From an uncultured Atopobium sp. (GTDB lineage Bacteria; Actinomycetota; Coriobacteriia; Coriobacteriales; Atopobiaceae): a stretch of DNA of 64,000 nt. The notes beneath the pieces were generated by a model. That model was not told where the DNA came from and did no database searches. It saw only the letters and a program-made list of their open reading frames with translations. Each line of letters begins with the position of its first letter. The stretch's first letter is position 1. The position numbers and the translations under genes were made by a program. Of the stretch, positions 16,442 through 24,262 are shown in pieces. Where the stretch lies: positions 1 through 64,000 of the forward strand of contig CALHVU010000059.1 in NCBI GenBank assembly GCA_938036925.1, in the 5' to 3' direction.

Positions 16442-17392
16442 TTAGCCCTCGACAGGCTGTCCAAGATAAGATGCTACAGAAGTTGCGGCAATAGCGCCGT
16501 CTGCAGCTGCGGTAATAATCTGTCGTAGTGGCTTCTTATTGAGGTCACCTGCGGTAAAGAGACCAGGTGTTTTGGTGGCCATGCGCTCGTCAGCAAGGAC
16601 ATATCCCTGCTCGTCAAGATCTACAAGATCTGTCAAAAGCTCAGTTGAAGGTACGCGACCAACCAAGACAAAGACGCCAAAGCTACCCTCATCAAAGGTC
16701 TCTGTATGCTCTTCTCCCGTCTGGTTATTGCGGAATGTAATAGAGGTAAGCAAATCATTGCCATCAACTGCAGTAATGCTGGTCAAATAACGAATCTCTG
16801 TCTTAGGATTCTCTTCAAACTGCTTAATTGCAGTAGCGTTAGCTCTTAGGTGATCCTTGCGCACAATGAGGGTTACTTTGTCAGCAAAACGAGCTAGGAA
16901 CTGTGACTCCTCCACAGCGGTGTTACCACCACCAATAACAAATACCTGCTTACCACGATAGAACATGCCATCACAAGTAGCGCAGTAAGAAACACCCTTG
17001 CCGGTAAATTTCTCTTCGTTGGTAAATCCAGCATGACGAGGATTAGCACCGCCCGAAACAATGACAGCCTTTGCGTGATAAGTGCCTTCAGAGGTCTCTA
17101 ACACAAAGAGATTAGTCTCTGAATCTTTAACAATCGAAAGGACATTAGCCATAACAATCTCTGCGCCGAGGTCTGTAGCCTGCTTCTGAAGAGTGTCTGT
17201 AATAGTGAAGCCATCAGTGTTTGGCATGCCAGGGTAATTCTCAACCTCAGTTGTAGTGATAACCTGACCACCAACGGCCTGTTTCTCTAGAACAACGGTA
17301 TCGAGAAGAGCGCGTTTTGCATAAATTGCAGCTGAAAGTCCCGCAGGACCACCGCCAACAATAACAAGGTCTTTAGTAATAACGTCTGCCAT
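16442..17392 (-). CDS. trxB: Thioredoxin-disulfide reductase
   Basis: 316 residues. Flavoenzyme that reduces thioredoxin with NADPH in the cytoplasm. The FAD motif VIVGGGPAGLSAA begins at about residue 9, the redox-active CATC lies in SYCATCDGMF, the NADPH motif is VFVIGGGNTAVEE, and the C-terminal FAD segment is GLFTAGDL. The ATG at 17392 is preferred, since TTGGAG lies 5 bases upstream; a TTG at 17404 overlaps that ribosome site. Single gene facing the GNAT gene. Confidence 0.95.
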   Translation of the reverse strand: MADVITKDLVIVGGGPAGLSAAIYAKRALLDTVVLEKQAVGGQVITTTEVENYPGMPNTDGFTITDTLQKQATDLGAEIVMANVLSIVKDSETNLFVLETSEGTYHAKAVIVSGGANPRHAGFTNEEKFTGKGVSYCATCDGMFYRGKQVFVIGGGNTAVEESQFLARFADKVTLIVRKDHLRANATAIKQFEENPKTEIRYLTSITAVDGNDLLTSITFRNNQTGEEHTETFDEGSFGVFVLVGRVPSTELLTDLVDLDEQGYVLADERMATKTPGLFTAGDLNKKPLRQIITAAADGAIAATSVASYLGQPVEG

Positions 17393-17499
17393 GATTGGCT
17401 CCAATCGTATAAATCGTAACTGGCCTTGTTATACCCTACTGATGACAATCATTATCAGTTATCTCTATAAAATAAATTGTACACAATCTATTCACAAAT

Positions 17500-17540
17500 A
17501 AAAAAGAGGCGCGCCAAGACTCCCATCTTGAACGCGCCCC
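17500..17540 (-). terminator. Terminator after the purine permease
   Basis: On the minus strand GGCGCG plus an inner CAAGA/TCTTG stem closes on CGCGCC, then CTCTTTTTTATTT. It lies 15 bp past the permease stop. Confidence 0.85.
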
Positions 17541-17554
17541 CTAGTAATTTAAAA

Positions 17555-18871
17555 CTAGTTAGCGATGATGAAATAAGCAACAAATGCAAGCGTTGCTACC
17601 CACATCAAAGGCTTAACCTTCTTAACGTTACCGGTAACAAGAGCAACAACAACGTAGAAAATGAAGCCGAATCCAATGCCGTCAGAAATAGAATAAGTCA
17701 TTGGAATACCAGCAATAACCATAAATGCTGGGAAGCCCTCGAGAAGATCATTCCAATCAATCTCAGTGACCTCAGACATCATCAGGAAGCCAACAAGGAC
17801 CAGTGCGCCGCAGGTAGCTGCAGAGCTGACGATAGAAATAAGAGGTGCAATGAATGCTGCTGCAATAAAGAGCAGACCGGTGAAAATAGAAGAAAGACCA
17901 GTACGACCACCATCGGCAGCACCAGATGCAGACTCAATAAAGGTAGTAATGGAAGAAGCACCGAAGAAACCACCTGCGGCTGCAGCTGCAGAGTCAACAA
18001 TAAGGATCTGCTTGATGTCCTTAACGTTGCCGTCCTCAGTGAGGAAGTCACCCTGCTTAGCAATAGCCATAGCAGAACCCATGGTATCGAAGAAGTCGGA
18101 CATCATCAGAGAGAATGCAAATACAAGAAGAACTGGAGTGGTCAGAGCCTTAACAATACCCATGACACCCGCGCCATCGGTCAAGAATGGTGCACCAAAA
18201 GTGGAGAAATCAAGACCAGAAACAATGCCAGTAGGGCTTGCGGTAACACCAAGAGGAATACCAGCAAGTACGGCAAGAATAATGCCGATAAGCAGGGAGC
18301 CCTTAACACGAGCAGAGTAAAGAACAACTGTTGCAACAATGGAAATTACACCAACGATAAAGGTTGGAGAGAAAATATCGCCAAGACCAACAAGTGTGGA
18401 CTCATTTGCAATGATAATACCGCTGTTCTTGAGACCAATCATGGCAATAAAAAGACCTAGGCCAACTGAGATTGCGTGGCGTAGGTTTACAGGAATTGCA
18501 TCCATGATAGCTTCACGAAGGCCGCAAAGAACTAAAAGGAGAATAGCAACGCCCTCAATAAAGATTACTGCCATTGATGCATGCCAATCTCCACCAGTAA
18601 TTGGAGTGAGAGAGAAAGCAACAACAGCGTTTACACCCATACCAGATGCGCAAGCAAGTGGACGATTAGAGAACAGACCCATCAAAATGGTCATGATGCC
18701 GCCACCAAGACAGGTAGCAGTAATAGCTGCCGAAATTGGAACTCCTGCAGCAGCGAGAAGAGCTGGGTTTACTGCAATGATGTATGCCATTGCGAGGAAT
18801 GTTGTAATTCCAGCCCTAAATTCTTGAGCGGGATTACTACCACGCTCAGCTACCTTAAAGAACTTCTCCAT
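17555..18871 (-). CDS. Purine permease of the AzgA/PbuG (NCS2-like) family
   Basis: 438 residues, about twelve membrane helices. The N-terminus NPAQEFRAGITTFLAMAYIIAVNP is the signature start of the guanine/hypoxanthine (PbuG) and adenine (AzgA) permeases; the FGASSITTFIESASGAADGGRTGL segment is the substrate-site region of that family. It imports purine bases with protons. ATG 18871 is chosen because AGGAAGG precedes it by a normal gap; an upstream extension of 13 residues is unsupported. It lies 70 bp after dut in the same direction and may share its transcript. No purine riboswitch could be recognised in the short gap. Confidence 0.9.
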   Translation of the reverse strand: MEKFFKVAERGSNPAQEFRAGITTFLAMAYIIAVNPALLAAAGVPISAAITATCLGGGIMTILMGLFSNRPLACASGMGVNAVVAFSLTPITGGDWHASMAVIFIEGVAILLLVLCGLREAIMDAIPVNLRHAISVGLGLFIAMIGLKNSGIIIANESTLVGLGDIFSPTFIVGVISIVATVVLYSARVKGSLLIGIILAVLAGIPLGVTASPTGIVSGLDFSTFGAPFLTDGAGVMGIVKALTTPVLLVFAFSLMMSDFFDTMGSAMAIAKQGDFLTEDGNVKDIKQILIVDSAAAAAGGFFGASSITTFIESASGAADGGRTGLSSIFTGLLFIAAAFIAPLISIVSSAATCGALVLVGFLMMSEVTEIDWNDLLEGFPAFMVIAGIPMTYSISDGIGFGFIFYVVVALVTGNVKKVKPLMWVATLAFVAYFIIAN

Positions 18872-18941
18872 TAAGCTCTTCCTTCCTAAAGAGACTTTTC
18901 CTTTATGCAAACGCCGCAGCGCTTATCACCAAAATAAGAAA

Positions 18942-19391
18942 TTACTGAACTCCGCTTGAACCAAATCCACCGGCGCCGCGATCGGTCTGATCAAGCTCAT
19001 CAACCTCAACAAGCTGTACAACTGGAACTTGCTGAATTACAAGCTGTGCAATGCGCTCGCCGCGCTCAATATGAATAGTTTCTTTACTATCAAGATTAAT
19101 GGCGCAAACTTTAAGCTCTCCACGATAATGAGCATCAATAAGACCAGGAGTATTTGCCATAGAAAGACCCTTCTTAAGGGCAAGGCCACTTCTTGGCTGT
19201 ACAAATCCTGCATATCCATCAGGAATTGCAATAGCTAAACCAGTAGAAATAAGTTTGCGCTCAAAAGGAGCAAGATCAACATCTTCAGCACTTCTAAGAT
19301 CTAATCCAGCATCTCCGGTATATGCGTATGAAGGAAGTTCAACCGTAGGATCAAGGCGTTTAATAGGTAGCTGGATGTCAAAATTGCTCAT
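18942..19391 (-). CDS. dut: dUTP diphosphatase
   Basis: 149 residues, normal for the trimeric dUTPase family. Hydrolyses dUTP to dUMP, keeping uracil out of DNA and feeding dTMP synthesis. Conserved motifs in order: DAGLDLR (1), PRSGLALKKG (2), GLIDAHYRGEL (3), RIAQLVI (4) and RGAGGFGSSG (5, the flexible P-loop-like tail that closes over the substrate). Its ATG overlaps the nrdR stop codon, a sensible pairing as both affect nucleotide pools. Confidence 0.95.
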   Translation of the reverse strand: MSNFDIQLPIKRLDPTVELPSYAYTGDAGLDLRSAEDVDLAPFERKLISTGLAIAIPDGYAGFVQPRSGLALKKGLSMANTPGLIDAHYRGELKVCAINLDSKETIHIERGERIAQLVIQQVPVVQLVEVDELDQTDRGAGGFGSSGVQ

Positions 19392-19837
19392 TAATTCAGG
19401 CTCCTTAATTCTGCGCTAAATTCATCAACGTCTTTAAAGTCTCTATAGACAGAAGCAAACCTAATGTATGCAACTTTATCAAGCATAACCAGGTTTTTAA
19501 GCACAATGCTTCCAAGGTCTTCAGATTTAATCTCGTATTGACCTTTGTCTCTAATCTGAGACTCAATTCCATCAATAAAATGGTCAAGAGAAGCAACAGA
19601 GATATCTCTCTTTACTGTTGCAGCAACAAGGCCTCTCATGAGCTTCTGTCTATCAAAAGGCTCCTTGTGACCGTCTTTCTTCACAACGGTGATAGGAATC
19701 TCTTCTAAGCGCTCATAGGTTGTAAAACGAAACTTACAGGACATGCACTCGCGACGCCTTCTAATGGCATCGTTATTCTCGGATGAGCGAGAATCAATAA
19801 CCTTTGACTCTTCGTGACCGCATTTTGGACAACGCAT
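19391..19837 (-). CDS. nrdR: Transcriptional repressor NrdR
   Basis: 148 residues. Represses ribonucleotide reductase genes in response to ATP/dATP. An N-terminal zinc ribbon has Cys3, Cys6, Cys31 and Cys34; R-R-R-R-E-C precedes the second pair. The ATP-cone runs from about residue 49 (VVKKDGHKEPFDRQKL). The start is ATG 19837 (MRCPKC), the family norm, with AAGGGGA just upstream; an upstream extension of 12 residues is rejected. No NrdR boxes or nrd genes are in the window. Coupled to dut by a TAATG overlap. Confidence 0.95.
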   Translation of the reverse strand: MRCPKCGHEESKVIDSRSSENNDAIRRRRECMSCKFRFTTYERLEEIPITVVKKDGHKEPFDRQKLMRGLVAATVKRDISVASLDHFIDGIESQIRDKGQYEIKSEDLGSIVLKNLVMLDKVAYIRFASVYRDFKDVDEFSAELRSLN

Positions 19838-19934
19838 GGAATCCCCTTTTTTCGTATAAAAGGAAGATACCATTTTACGCAGGTATTAAGTGTTATCAAC
19901 ACAGAATTCCGAGAGAAATTTACATAAATATTTA

Positions 19935-20381
19935 CTATTTAGATACAGAAGGAATCTCTAGAGTTTGTCCAGTTCTTAAAAGAGAAGAATCAAGATTATT
20001 TTTTTCTCTAATCCAGCTTATTTGTTGCTCTGTAGAGACGCCCTCAATAGGATTGCTCTCTGCAATTGACCACAGCGTGTCATTGCTATGAACGGTAATT
20101 GTTTGTGAAGCGCTATCCATTACAGATGTAGCAAATGAATTGAGAGCGGTTGTGCGAAGAAAAGAAACCGCAAACATCAAAACAAAGGATGCAGTAATAA
20201 TAAGTCCAGCAACAAAAGCTTCTTTATTTGTTAGTGTCTTGACGTAAGAAACTTCCTCACGCTGAGGTGCAACAGATTCTTTCTTTGCCCCGCCGTTAAT
20301 TACCTTAAATGCAGGCTTATAAGAAGCAAGAGCTGAAGTTCCGCTAACCTGATACATCTTTGACTGATACATACGCCTCAT
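19935..20381 (-). CDS. LysM-domain membrane protein, YneA-type SOS cell-division inhibitor
   Basis: 148 residues from the ATG at 20381 (GGAAGGA 6 bases upstream). A basic N-terminal part is followed by one membrane helix (about 75-95, FVAGLIITASFVLMFAVSF) and an outside C-terminal LysM domain (ITVHSNDTLWSIAE ... LRTGQTLEIP), which binds peptidoglycan. This build, divergent orientation from lexA and an SOS-controlled promoter match YneA of Bacillus and its functional analogues, which hold back division during DNA damage. Sequence similarity outside LysM is low in this family, so the role rests on architecture and context. Confidence 0.8.
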   Translation of the reverse strand: MRRMYQSKMYQVSGTSALASYKPAFKVINGGAKKESVAPQREEVSYVKTLTNKEAFVAGLIITASFVLMFAVSFLRTTALNSFATSVMDSASQTITVHSNDTLWSIAESNPIEGVSTEQQISWIREKNNLDSSLLRTGQTLEIPSVSK

Positions 20382-20450
20382 ATCATTTCCTTCCGTAATA
20401 GTTTTTACGGAACTAGTTATATCTAATACACCGGACAAAAAGTCATGTCC

Positions 20451-20462
20451 GAACGTTTGTAC
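20451..20462. promoter_or_regulatory. SOS (LexA) box-like site 1, near match
   Basis: GAACGTTTGTAC matches GAAC-N4-GTTC with one mismatch. It lies just downstream of the -10 of the yneA-like promoter. Confidence 0.6.
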
Positions 20463-20464
20463 TA

Positions 20465-20493
20465 ATAATATTTAGCACGTTTGTTCGTGTCAA
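20465..20493 (-). promoter_or_regulatory. Promoter of the yneA-like gene with embedded LexA site
   Basis: Minus-strand TTGACA (20493-20488), 17-bp spacer and TATTAT (20470-20465): a near-perfect sigma-70 promoter. The spacer holds GAACAAACGTGC (20486-20475), a one-mismatch LexA box, so LexA would block polymerase directly. Confidence 0.8.
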
Positions 20494-20502
20494 GAAAAAA
20501 TA

Positions 20503-20514
20503 GAACATTCGTTT
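20503..20514. promoter_or_regulatory. LexA box-like site 3, near match
   Basis: GAACATTCGTTT fits GAAC-N4-GTTC with one mismatch. It overlaps the lexA -35 region. Confidence 0.5.
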
Positions 20515-20541
20515 GATTATTTTTTAGAACACGTGTATTAT
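20513..20541 (+). promoter_or_regulatory. lexA promoter with LexA-like site over the spacer and -10
   Basis: TTGATT (20513-20518), 17-bp spacer and TATTAT (20536-20541), 25 bp before the lexA start codon. A half-matching LexA site GAACACGTGTAT (20527-20538) overlaps the -10, consistent with autorepression. Confidence 0.75.
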
Positions 20542-20566
20542 TATTAAAAAGAAAAAGGAGGCTCGT

Positions 20567-21220
20567 ATGCCAAAGGGCAAACTCAGCAAGCGTCAGACAG
20601 CAATTTATGAATACATCTGTTCCTACACAGATCGACACGGCTATCCCCCTTCAGTAAGAGAGATTGGTGCTGCCGTTAATCTTGCATCTCCTTCAACTGT
20701 CCACATGCATTTAAAAGTTCTTGAGCAGTTCGGTCTTATTGATAGAGACCCAAAAAAGCCTCGTACTATGAAAATTGTTCCTCAGGCTTCTAACACTTCT
20801 GATACAGCAAAGCTTGCTCCCGTTACTCAAGACATAGCTAATAATGTGATTAGCCTTCCTCTTGTAGGACGTGTTGCTGCTGGTACTCCTATTCTTGCTG
20901 AGCAAAACGTAGAAGAATCTCTATCTCTTCCAACTAGCATTGTTGGGGATTCAAGTTCTTTCATTCTTCGTGTTCGCGGAGAATCAATGATCAATGCTGG
21001 TATTTTTGACGGCGATTATATTGTTGTAAAAGAGCAGCAAGATGCCCATGATGGAGAAATTGTTGTTGCTCTTATTGATGATTCTGCAACAGTTAAAACG
21101 TTCTACAGAGAAAATGATCGCATTCGTCTTCAACCAGAAAATGACTTTATGGAGCCAATCTACGTACAAAATCCTGTCATTTTAGGTAGGGTTACTGCAC
21201 TTATTAGATCATTCTCTTAG
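20567..21220 (+). CDS. lexA: SOS repressor LexA
   Basis: 217 residues. N-terminal winged helix (about 1-70: RQTAIYEYICSY, YPPSVREIGAAV, SPSTVHMHLKVL) binds SOS boxes. The C-terminal latent peptidase has the cleavage site Ala105-Gly106 (VAAG), nucleophile Ser140 in GESM and Lys177 in ATVK. RecA-ssDNA filaments trigger self-cleavage. AAGGAGG lies 5 bases before the ATG. Divergent from the yneA-like gene with LexA-like sites between, so autoregulation is expected. recA, with a perfect site, is in the same window. Confidence 0.97.
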   Translation: MPKGKLSKRQTAIYEYICSYTDRHGYPPSVREIGAAVNLASPSTVHMHLKVLEQFGLIDRDPKKPRTMKIVPQASNTSDTAKLAPVTQDIANNVISLPLVGRVAAGTPILAEQNVEESLSLPTSIVGDSSSFILRVRGESMINAGIFDGDYIVVKEQQDAHDGEIVVALIDDSATVKTFYRENDRIRLQPENDFMEPIYVQNPVILGRVTALIRSFS

Positions 21221-21227
21221 TCATATT

Positions 21228-21992
21228 ATGGGTGCTGAGTTAAGACAAACCAAAGGGAGAATAACGTTTTTTGACACTATACGAGGTATCTCGGTAGTTT
21301 CAATGATTCTGTTTCACTTTACCTATGATTTGTTCTTTATTTCGCACGTTAAGCTTACGTGGTTTACACCTCTGCTTATGCAAATCTGGATACCATCAAT
21401 CTCATATCCTTTTATTTTTATTGCTGGTTGTATGTGCGCCTTCTCTAAAGATTCTTTTAAGCGTACAGGAGTTTATGGCCTTGTAGCCTTAGCAATATTT
21501 GCAGCAACTACCTTTGCAAAAGTTGATACGCCCATCACGTTTGGAATCTTCTTTTGTATGGCCTCATGCACCCTGGTAGAAGCTCTTATTTCACGTTTCG
21601 CTATTCCACCAAAAGGATATACAGCAACAGTTCTTTTGCTTTTAATTTTTATTGTTTGCATTCCAATTTCTACAGGACATATTGGTATAGGCAACATGGT
21701 TTTCTCGTTACCTAAAGAGTTATACCAAACACCATATTTGGCCTGGGCTGGATTTCCTTCTCCATCTTTTTCATCAGGAGATTACTACCCGTTACTCCCC
21801 TATTTGTTCTTGTATTTAAGTGGTGCTGCTTTTAACAGACAGTTTAAAGAAGCTGGATATCCCAACTGGATGAAAAGATTCTCTCTTCCCCTCATAACAG
21901 AGATGGGAAGACATTCACTTCTCATTTACCTTTTGCATCAACCAATTTTGCTGCTTATTGCCTTATTCGTCAGTCAGAATATCGTCTTCTGA
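21228..21992 (+). CDS. DUF1624 / heparan-alpha-glucosaminide N-acetyltransferase-like membrane protein
   Basis: 254 residues with about seven membrane helices. The beginning ITFFDTIRGISVVSMILFHFTYD is the hallmark of the DUF1624/HGSNAT catalytic family (an acyltransferase-like fold with an R-G and a membrane His), and the end MGRHSLLIYLLHQP is the second conserved block. Bacterial members are thought to transfer acyl groups across the membrane; substrate unknown. It starts 7 bp after lexA with a weak ribosome site, so it probably depends on the lexA transcript and may be SOS-induced. Its last 30 bp overlap hflX on the other strand. Confidence 0.8.
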   Translation: MGAELRQTKGRITFFDTIRGISVVSMILFHFTYDLFFISHVKLTWFTPLLMQIWIPSISYPFIFIAGCMCAFSKDSFKRTGVYGLVALAIFAATTFAKVDTPITFGIFFCMASCTLVEALISRFAIPPKGYTATVLLLLIFIVCIPISTGHIGIGNMVFSLPKELYQTPYLAWAGFPSPSFSSGDYYPLLPYLFLYLSGAAFNRQFKEAGYPNWMKRFSLPLITEMGRHSLLIYLLHQPILLLIALFVSQNIVF

Positions 21993-23276
21993 CACCACGT
22001 ACGGCTCTAAAAGTGCCTGCATATACGTGTCGGCTTTAACTGACAGTAAAAGCCCTTCAGCAACATATTGCTCATGCAAAAGCTGACACCTCTCATGAAC
22101 AGACTTAACAAGAGCGCCTTTGTTAAACGGAATAAGTGCACTAACCACCTTGTCGCCGGCGCTAGCTATTTCTTGAATCTTGTGGAGAAGGCCGTTAATG
22201 CCCATACCTTCCTGAGCAGAAATAAATACAGCATCTGGATAGAGTGCTCTGAGCATTTGAAGCTCTTGGTCATCAAGTAGGTCTACCTTGTTTAAAACAA
22301 GAATCTGATTGCTTTTATCAGCCTCGATGTCTTTTAAAATACTACGAACAACTGCTATTTCTTTAGAAAGATTCTTATCAGTTGCATCTGCAACCAACAG
22401 AAGAAGATCTGCTTCTTGAGCCTCTACTAAGGTAGATTTAAAAGACTCAATCAGATTAGTTGGGAGCTTTTGAATAAATCCAACAGTATCCGTAAGAACA
22501 ATCTTTCTGCCCTCATCAAGAGAAAGTGCTCTGGTAGTTGGATCAAGAGTTGCAAAGAGTTCATCTTTTGCATATACATCCGCGCCTGTGAGTTGATTCA
22601 GAAGTGTTGACTTACCAGCATTGGTATAACCAACAAGAGAGACGCTAAACGTTCCAGAATTCCACCTGGACTTTGACTGAACTTCTCGCCTTTGGCTGAG
22701 CTGCTTAAGTTCATTTTTTAAGGTTGAAATGCGCTTTCTAATAAGACGACGGTCAACCTCAAGCTGGCTTTCACCCTGGCCAAATCGGCTACCAATGCCA
22801 CCACGAGTTTGCTCGCCTACCAGGTGACTCCACATACCACGAAGCCTTGGAAGTACGTACTGAAGCTGTGCAAGCTGTACCTGAAGTCGTCCTTCTTTGG
22901 TGCGTGCGTGGATACCAAAAATATCAAGAATGAGCGCTGTACGGTCAATGACTTTAACAGGCTCGCCAAGTAATTTTTCTAGATTAGATTGCTGAGAAGG
23001 TGTGAGCTCATCATCAAAGATGACAACGTCAGTATTGGTGTTTCTTACAAGAGAAACAAGTTCCTCGGTTTTACCTTTGCCAATGAAAGTCTTAGGGATA
23101 GGTGCATCAAGTTTTTGCGTAAGACGCATAAAGACTTCAGCGCCGTCAGTTTGCGTCAGACGCTCAAGCTCGTCCATTGATTCTTCAAGCGACCAATCGC
23201 TTTTACCGCAATCAACGCCTACAAGAATTGCTCGTTCAACTTTAGGAGCAGTTGAAAATGGAACAAAACGACCCAT
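21963..23276 (-). CDS. hflX: Ribosome-associated GTPase HflX
   Basis: 437 residues. The N-terminal HflX domain contains VVIFDDELTPSQQSNLEK and RLQVQLAQLQYVLPRLRG; a GGIGSRFGQGESQLEVDRR segment links to the G domain. G1 is GYTNAGKST, G3 is DTVGF, G4 is NKVD, G5 SAQEG. HflX binds 50S subunits and splits stalled or stress-hibernating 70S ribosomes. Downstream end of the rny-spoVS-miaB-miaA row. Its 3' end overlaps the convergent DUF1624 gene by 30 bp, with no terminator between them. Confidence 0.95.
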   Translation of the reverse strand: MGRFVPFSTAPKVERAILVGVDCGKSDWSLEESMDELERLTQTDGAEVFMRLTQKLDAPIPKTFIGKGKTEELVSLVRNTNTDVVIFDDELTPSQQSNLEKLLGEPVKVIDRTALILDIFGIHARTKEGRLQVQLAQLQYVLPRLRGMWSHLVGEQTRGGIGSRFGQGESQLEVDRRLIRKRISTLKNELKQLSQRREVQSKSRWNSGTFSVSLVGYTNAGKSTLLNQLTGADVYAKDELFATLDPTTRALSLDEGRKIVLTDTVGFIQKLPTNLIESFKSTLVEAQEADLLLLVADATDKNLSKEIAVVRSILKDIEADKSNQILVLNKVDLLDDQELQMLRALYPDAVFISAQEGMGINGLLHKIQEIASAGDKVVSALIPFNKGALVKSVHERCQLLHEQYVAEGLLLSVKADTYMQALLEPYVVSEDDILTDE

Positions 23277-23323
23277 AAACTCCCCATCTAAGACAAGGTA
23301 AATACGTTAGTTTTTGATGTGTC

Positions 23324-24262
23324 CTACTGGCATTGTACGTCAGCATGCTGCACAAAAATCAGCTCGAGAGCATCTTCAGGCGTGAGCTGTTCCATATCAA
23401 GCCACCTGACTCGACCATCTCGTTTAAGCCAAGAAATCTGACGCTTAGCATACTGCCTGGTGTGCTGCTTAATAAGCTCACACGTTTGCTCAAGCGATTG
23501 CTCACCCGCAAAGTAAGCAAAGAACTCTTTGTAGCCAATTGCCTGGCCAGCCGTGCAATTTTCAGAGAGACCGGACTCAATAAGCGCTTGAACCTCTTCA
23601 ACAAGCCCTTGCTCAAACATAAGATCAACTCGGAGGTTTATTCGCTCATAAAGACTCTGACGGTCCATCGTAAGACCCCATATCTGGGCGTCAAAGTACG
23701 GTGTGTGATCCTTTAGGCCCTCATGATGAGTTGCATACGAATTGCCCCCTTCCAAGAGCTCTAAAGCCCTTACAACGCGTCGTACGTTATTTGGATGGAT
23801 AAGCTCTGCACTTGCTGCATCTTTTGTGGCGAGAAGTTCATGCAAGCCCTCAGCACCAAGCTCTTCTGCAAGCTTTTCATAGCGAGTTCTTACAGGAGAC
23901 TCGATAGAGCCTGAAGGAAACTCCATCTGGTCGATAATCGAATCAAGATAAAGACCCGTTCCGCCACAGAATACAGGTGTTTTACCAGCTTTAATAAGCT
24001 TATGAGCCTCTGCGCGTGCCGCAGTCTGGAACATTTGAACAGAATATTCTTCTGAAATGTTGGCACAATCTACCATGAGAAGAGGAACTTCTCGCTCTTC
24101 AACGGGGGTTTTAGCAGTGCCAATATCCATACCACGATAAACCTGCATTGCGTCAACAGAAATGACAGAGGTCTCAAGCTTCTTGGCTACCAGCTCAGAC
24201 AAGGAGCTTTTGCCCGAAGCCGTGGGGCCTACAATACAGATAACCGAGCCATGGGAGCTCAT
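23324..24262 (-). CDS. miaA: tRNA dimethylallyltransferase
   Basis: 312 residues. Adds the dimethylallyl group to N6 of A37 in tRNAs reading UNN codons, the step before MiaB. P-loop GPTASGKSSLS near residue 12, the substrate-binding DAMQVYRGMDIGTAK, and GGTGLYLDSIID are the standard MiaA motifs; the C-terminal QAIGYKEFFAY and TRQYAKRQISWLKRD close the enzyme. It overlaps the end of miaB by 4 bases (ATGA), so the two modification steps are co-translated. Confidence 0.96.
   Translation of the reverse strand: MSSHGSVICIVGPTASGKSSLSELVAKKLETSVISVDAMQVYRGMDIGTAKTPVEEREVPLLMVDCANISEEYSVQMFQTAARAEAHKLIKAGKTPVFCGGTGLYLDSIIDQMEFPSGSIESPVRTRYEKLAEELGAEGLHELLATKDAASAELIHPNNVRRVVRALELLEGGNSYATHHEGLKDHTPYFDAQIWGLTMDRQSLYERINLRVDLMFEQGLVEEVQALIESGLSENCTAGQAIGYKEFFAYFAGEQSLEQTCELIKQHTRQYAKRQISWLKRDGRVRWLDMEQLTPEDALELIFVQHADVQCQ

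Noticed and set aside
17477..18460. A 327-codon plus-strand frame opposite the purine permease
   Set aside because: Shadow of a membrane-protein gene; very Asn/Lys/Cys-rich translation with no family similarity.
18872..18941. Purine riboswitch before the purine permease
   Set aside because: The 70-bp gap after dut is too short and shows none of the conserved loop bases.
20432..20451. Hairpin CGGACA/TGTCCG in the yneA-like leader as a terminator
   Set aside because: The stem is only 6 bp and the T tract is in the loop, not after the stem on the minus strand.
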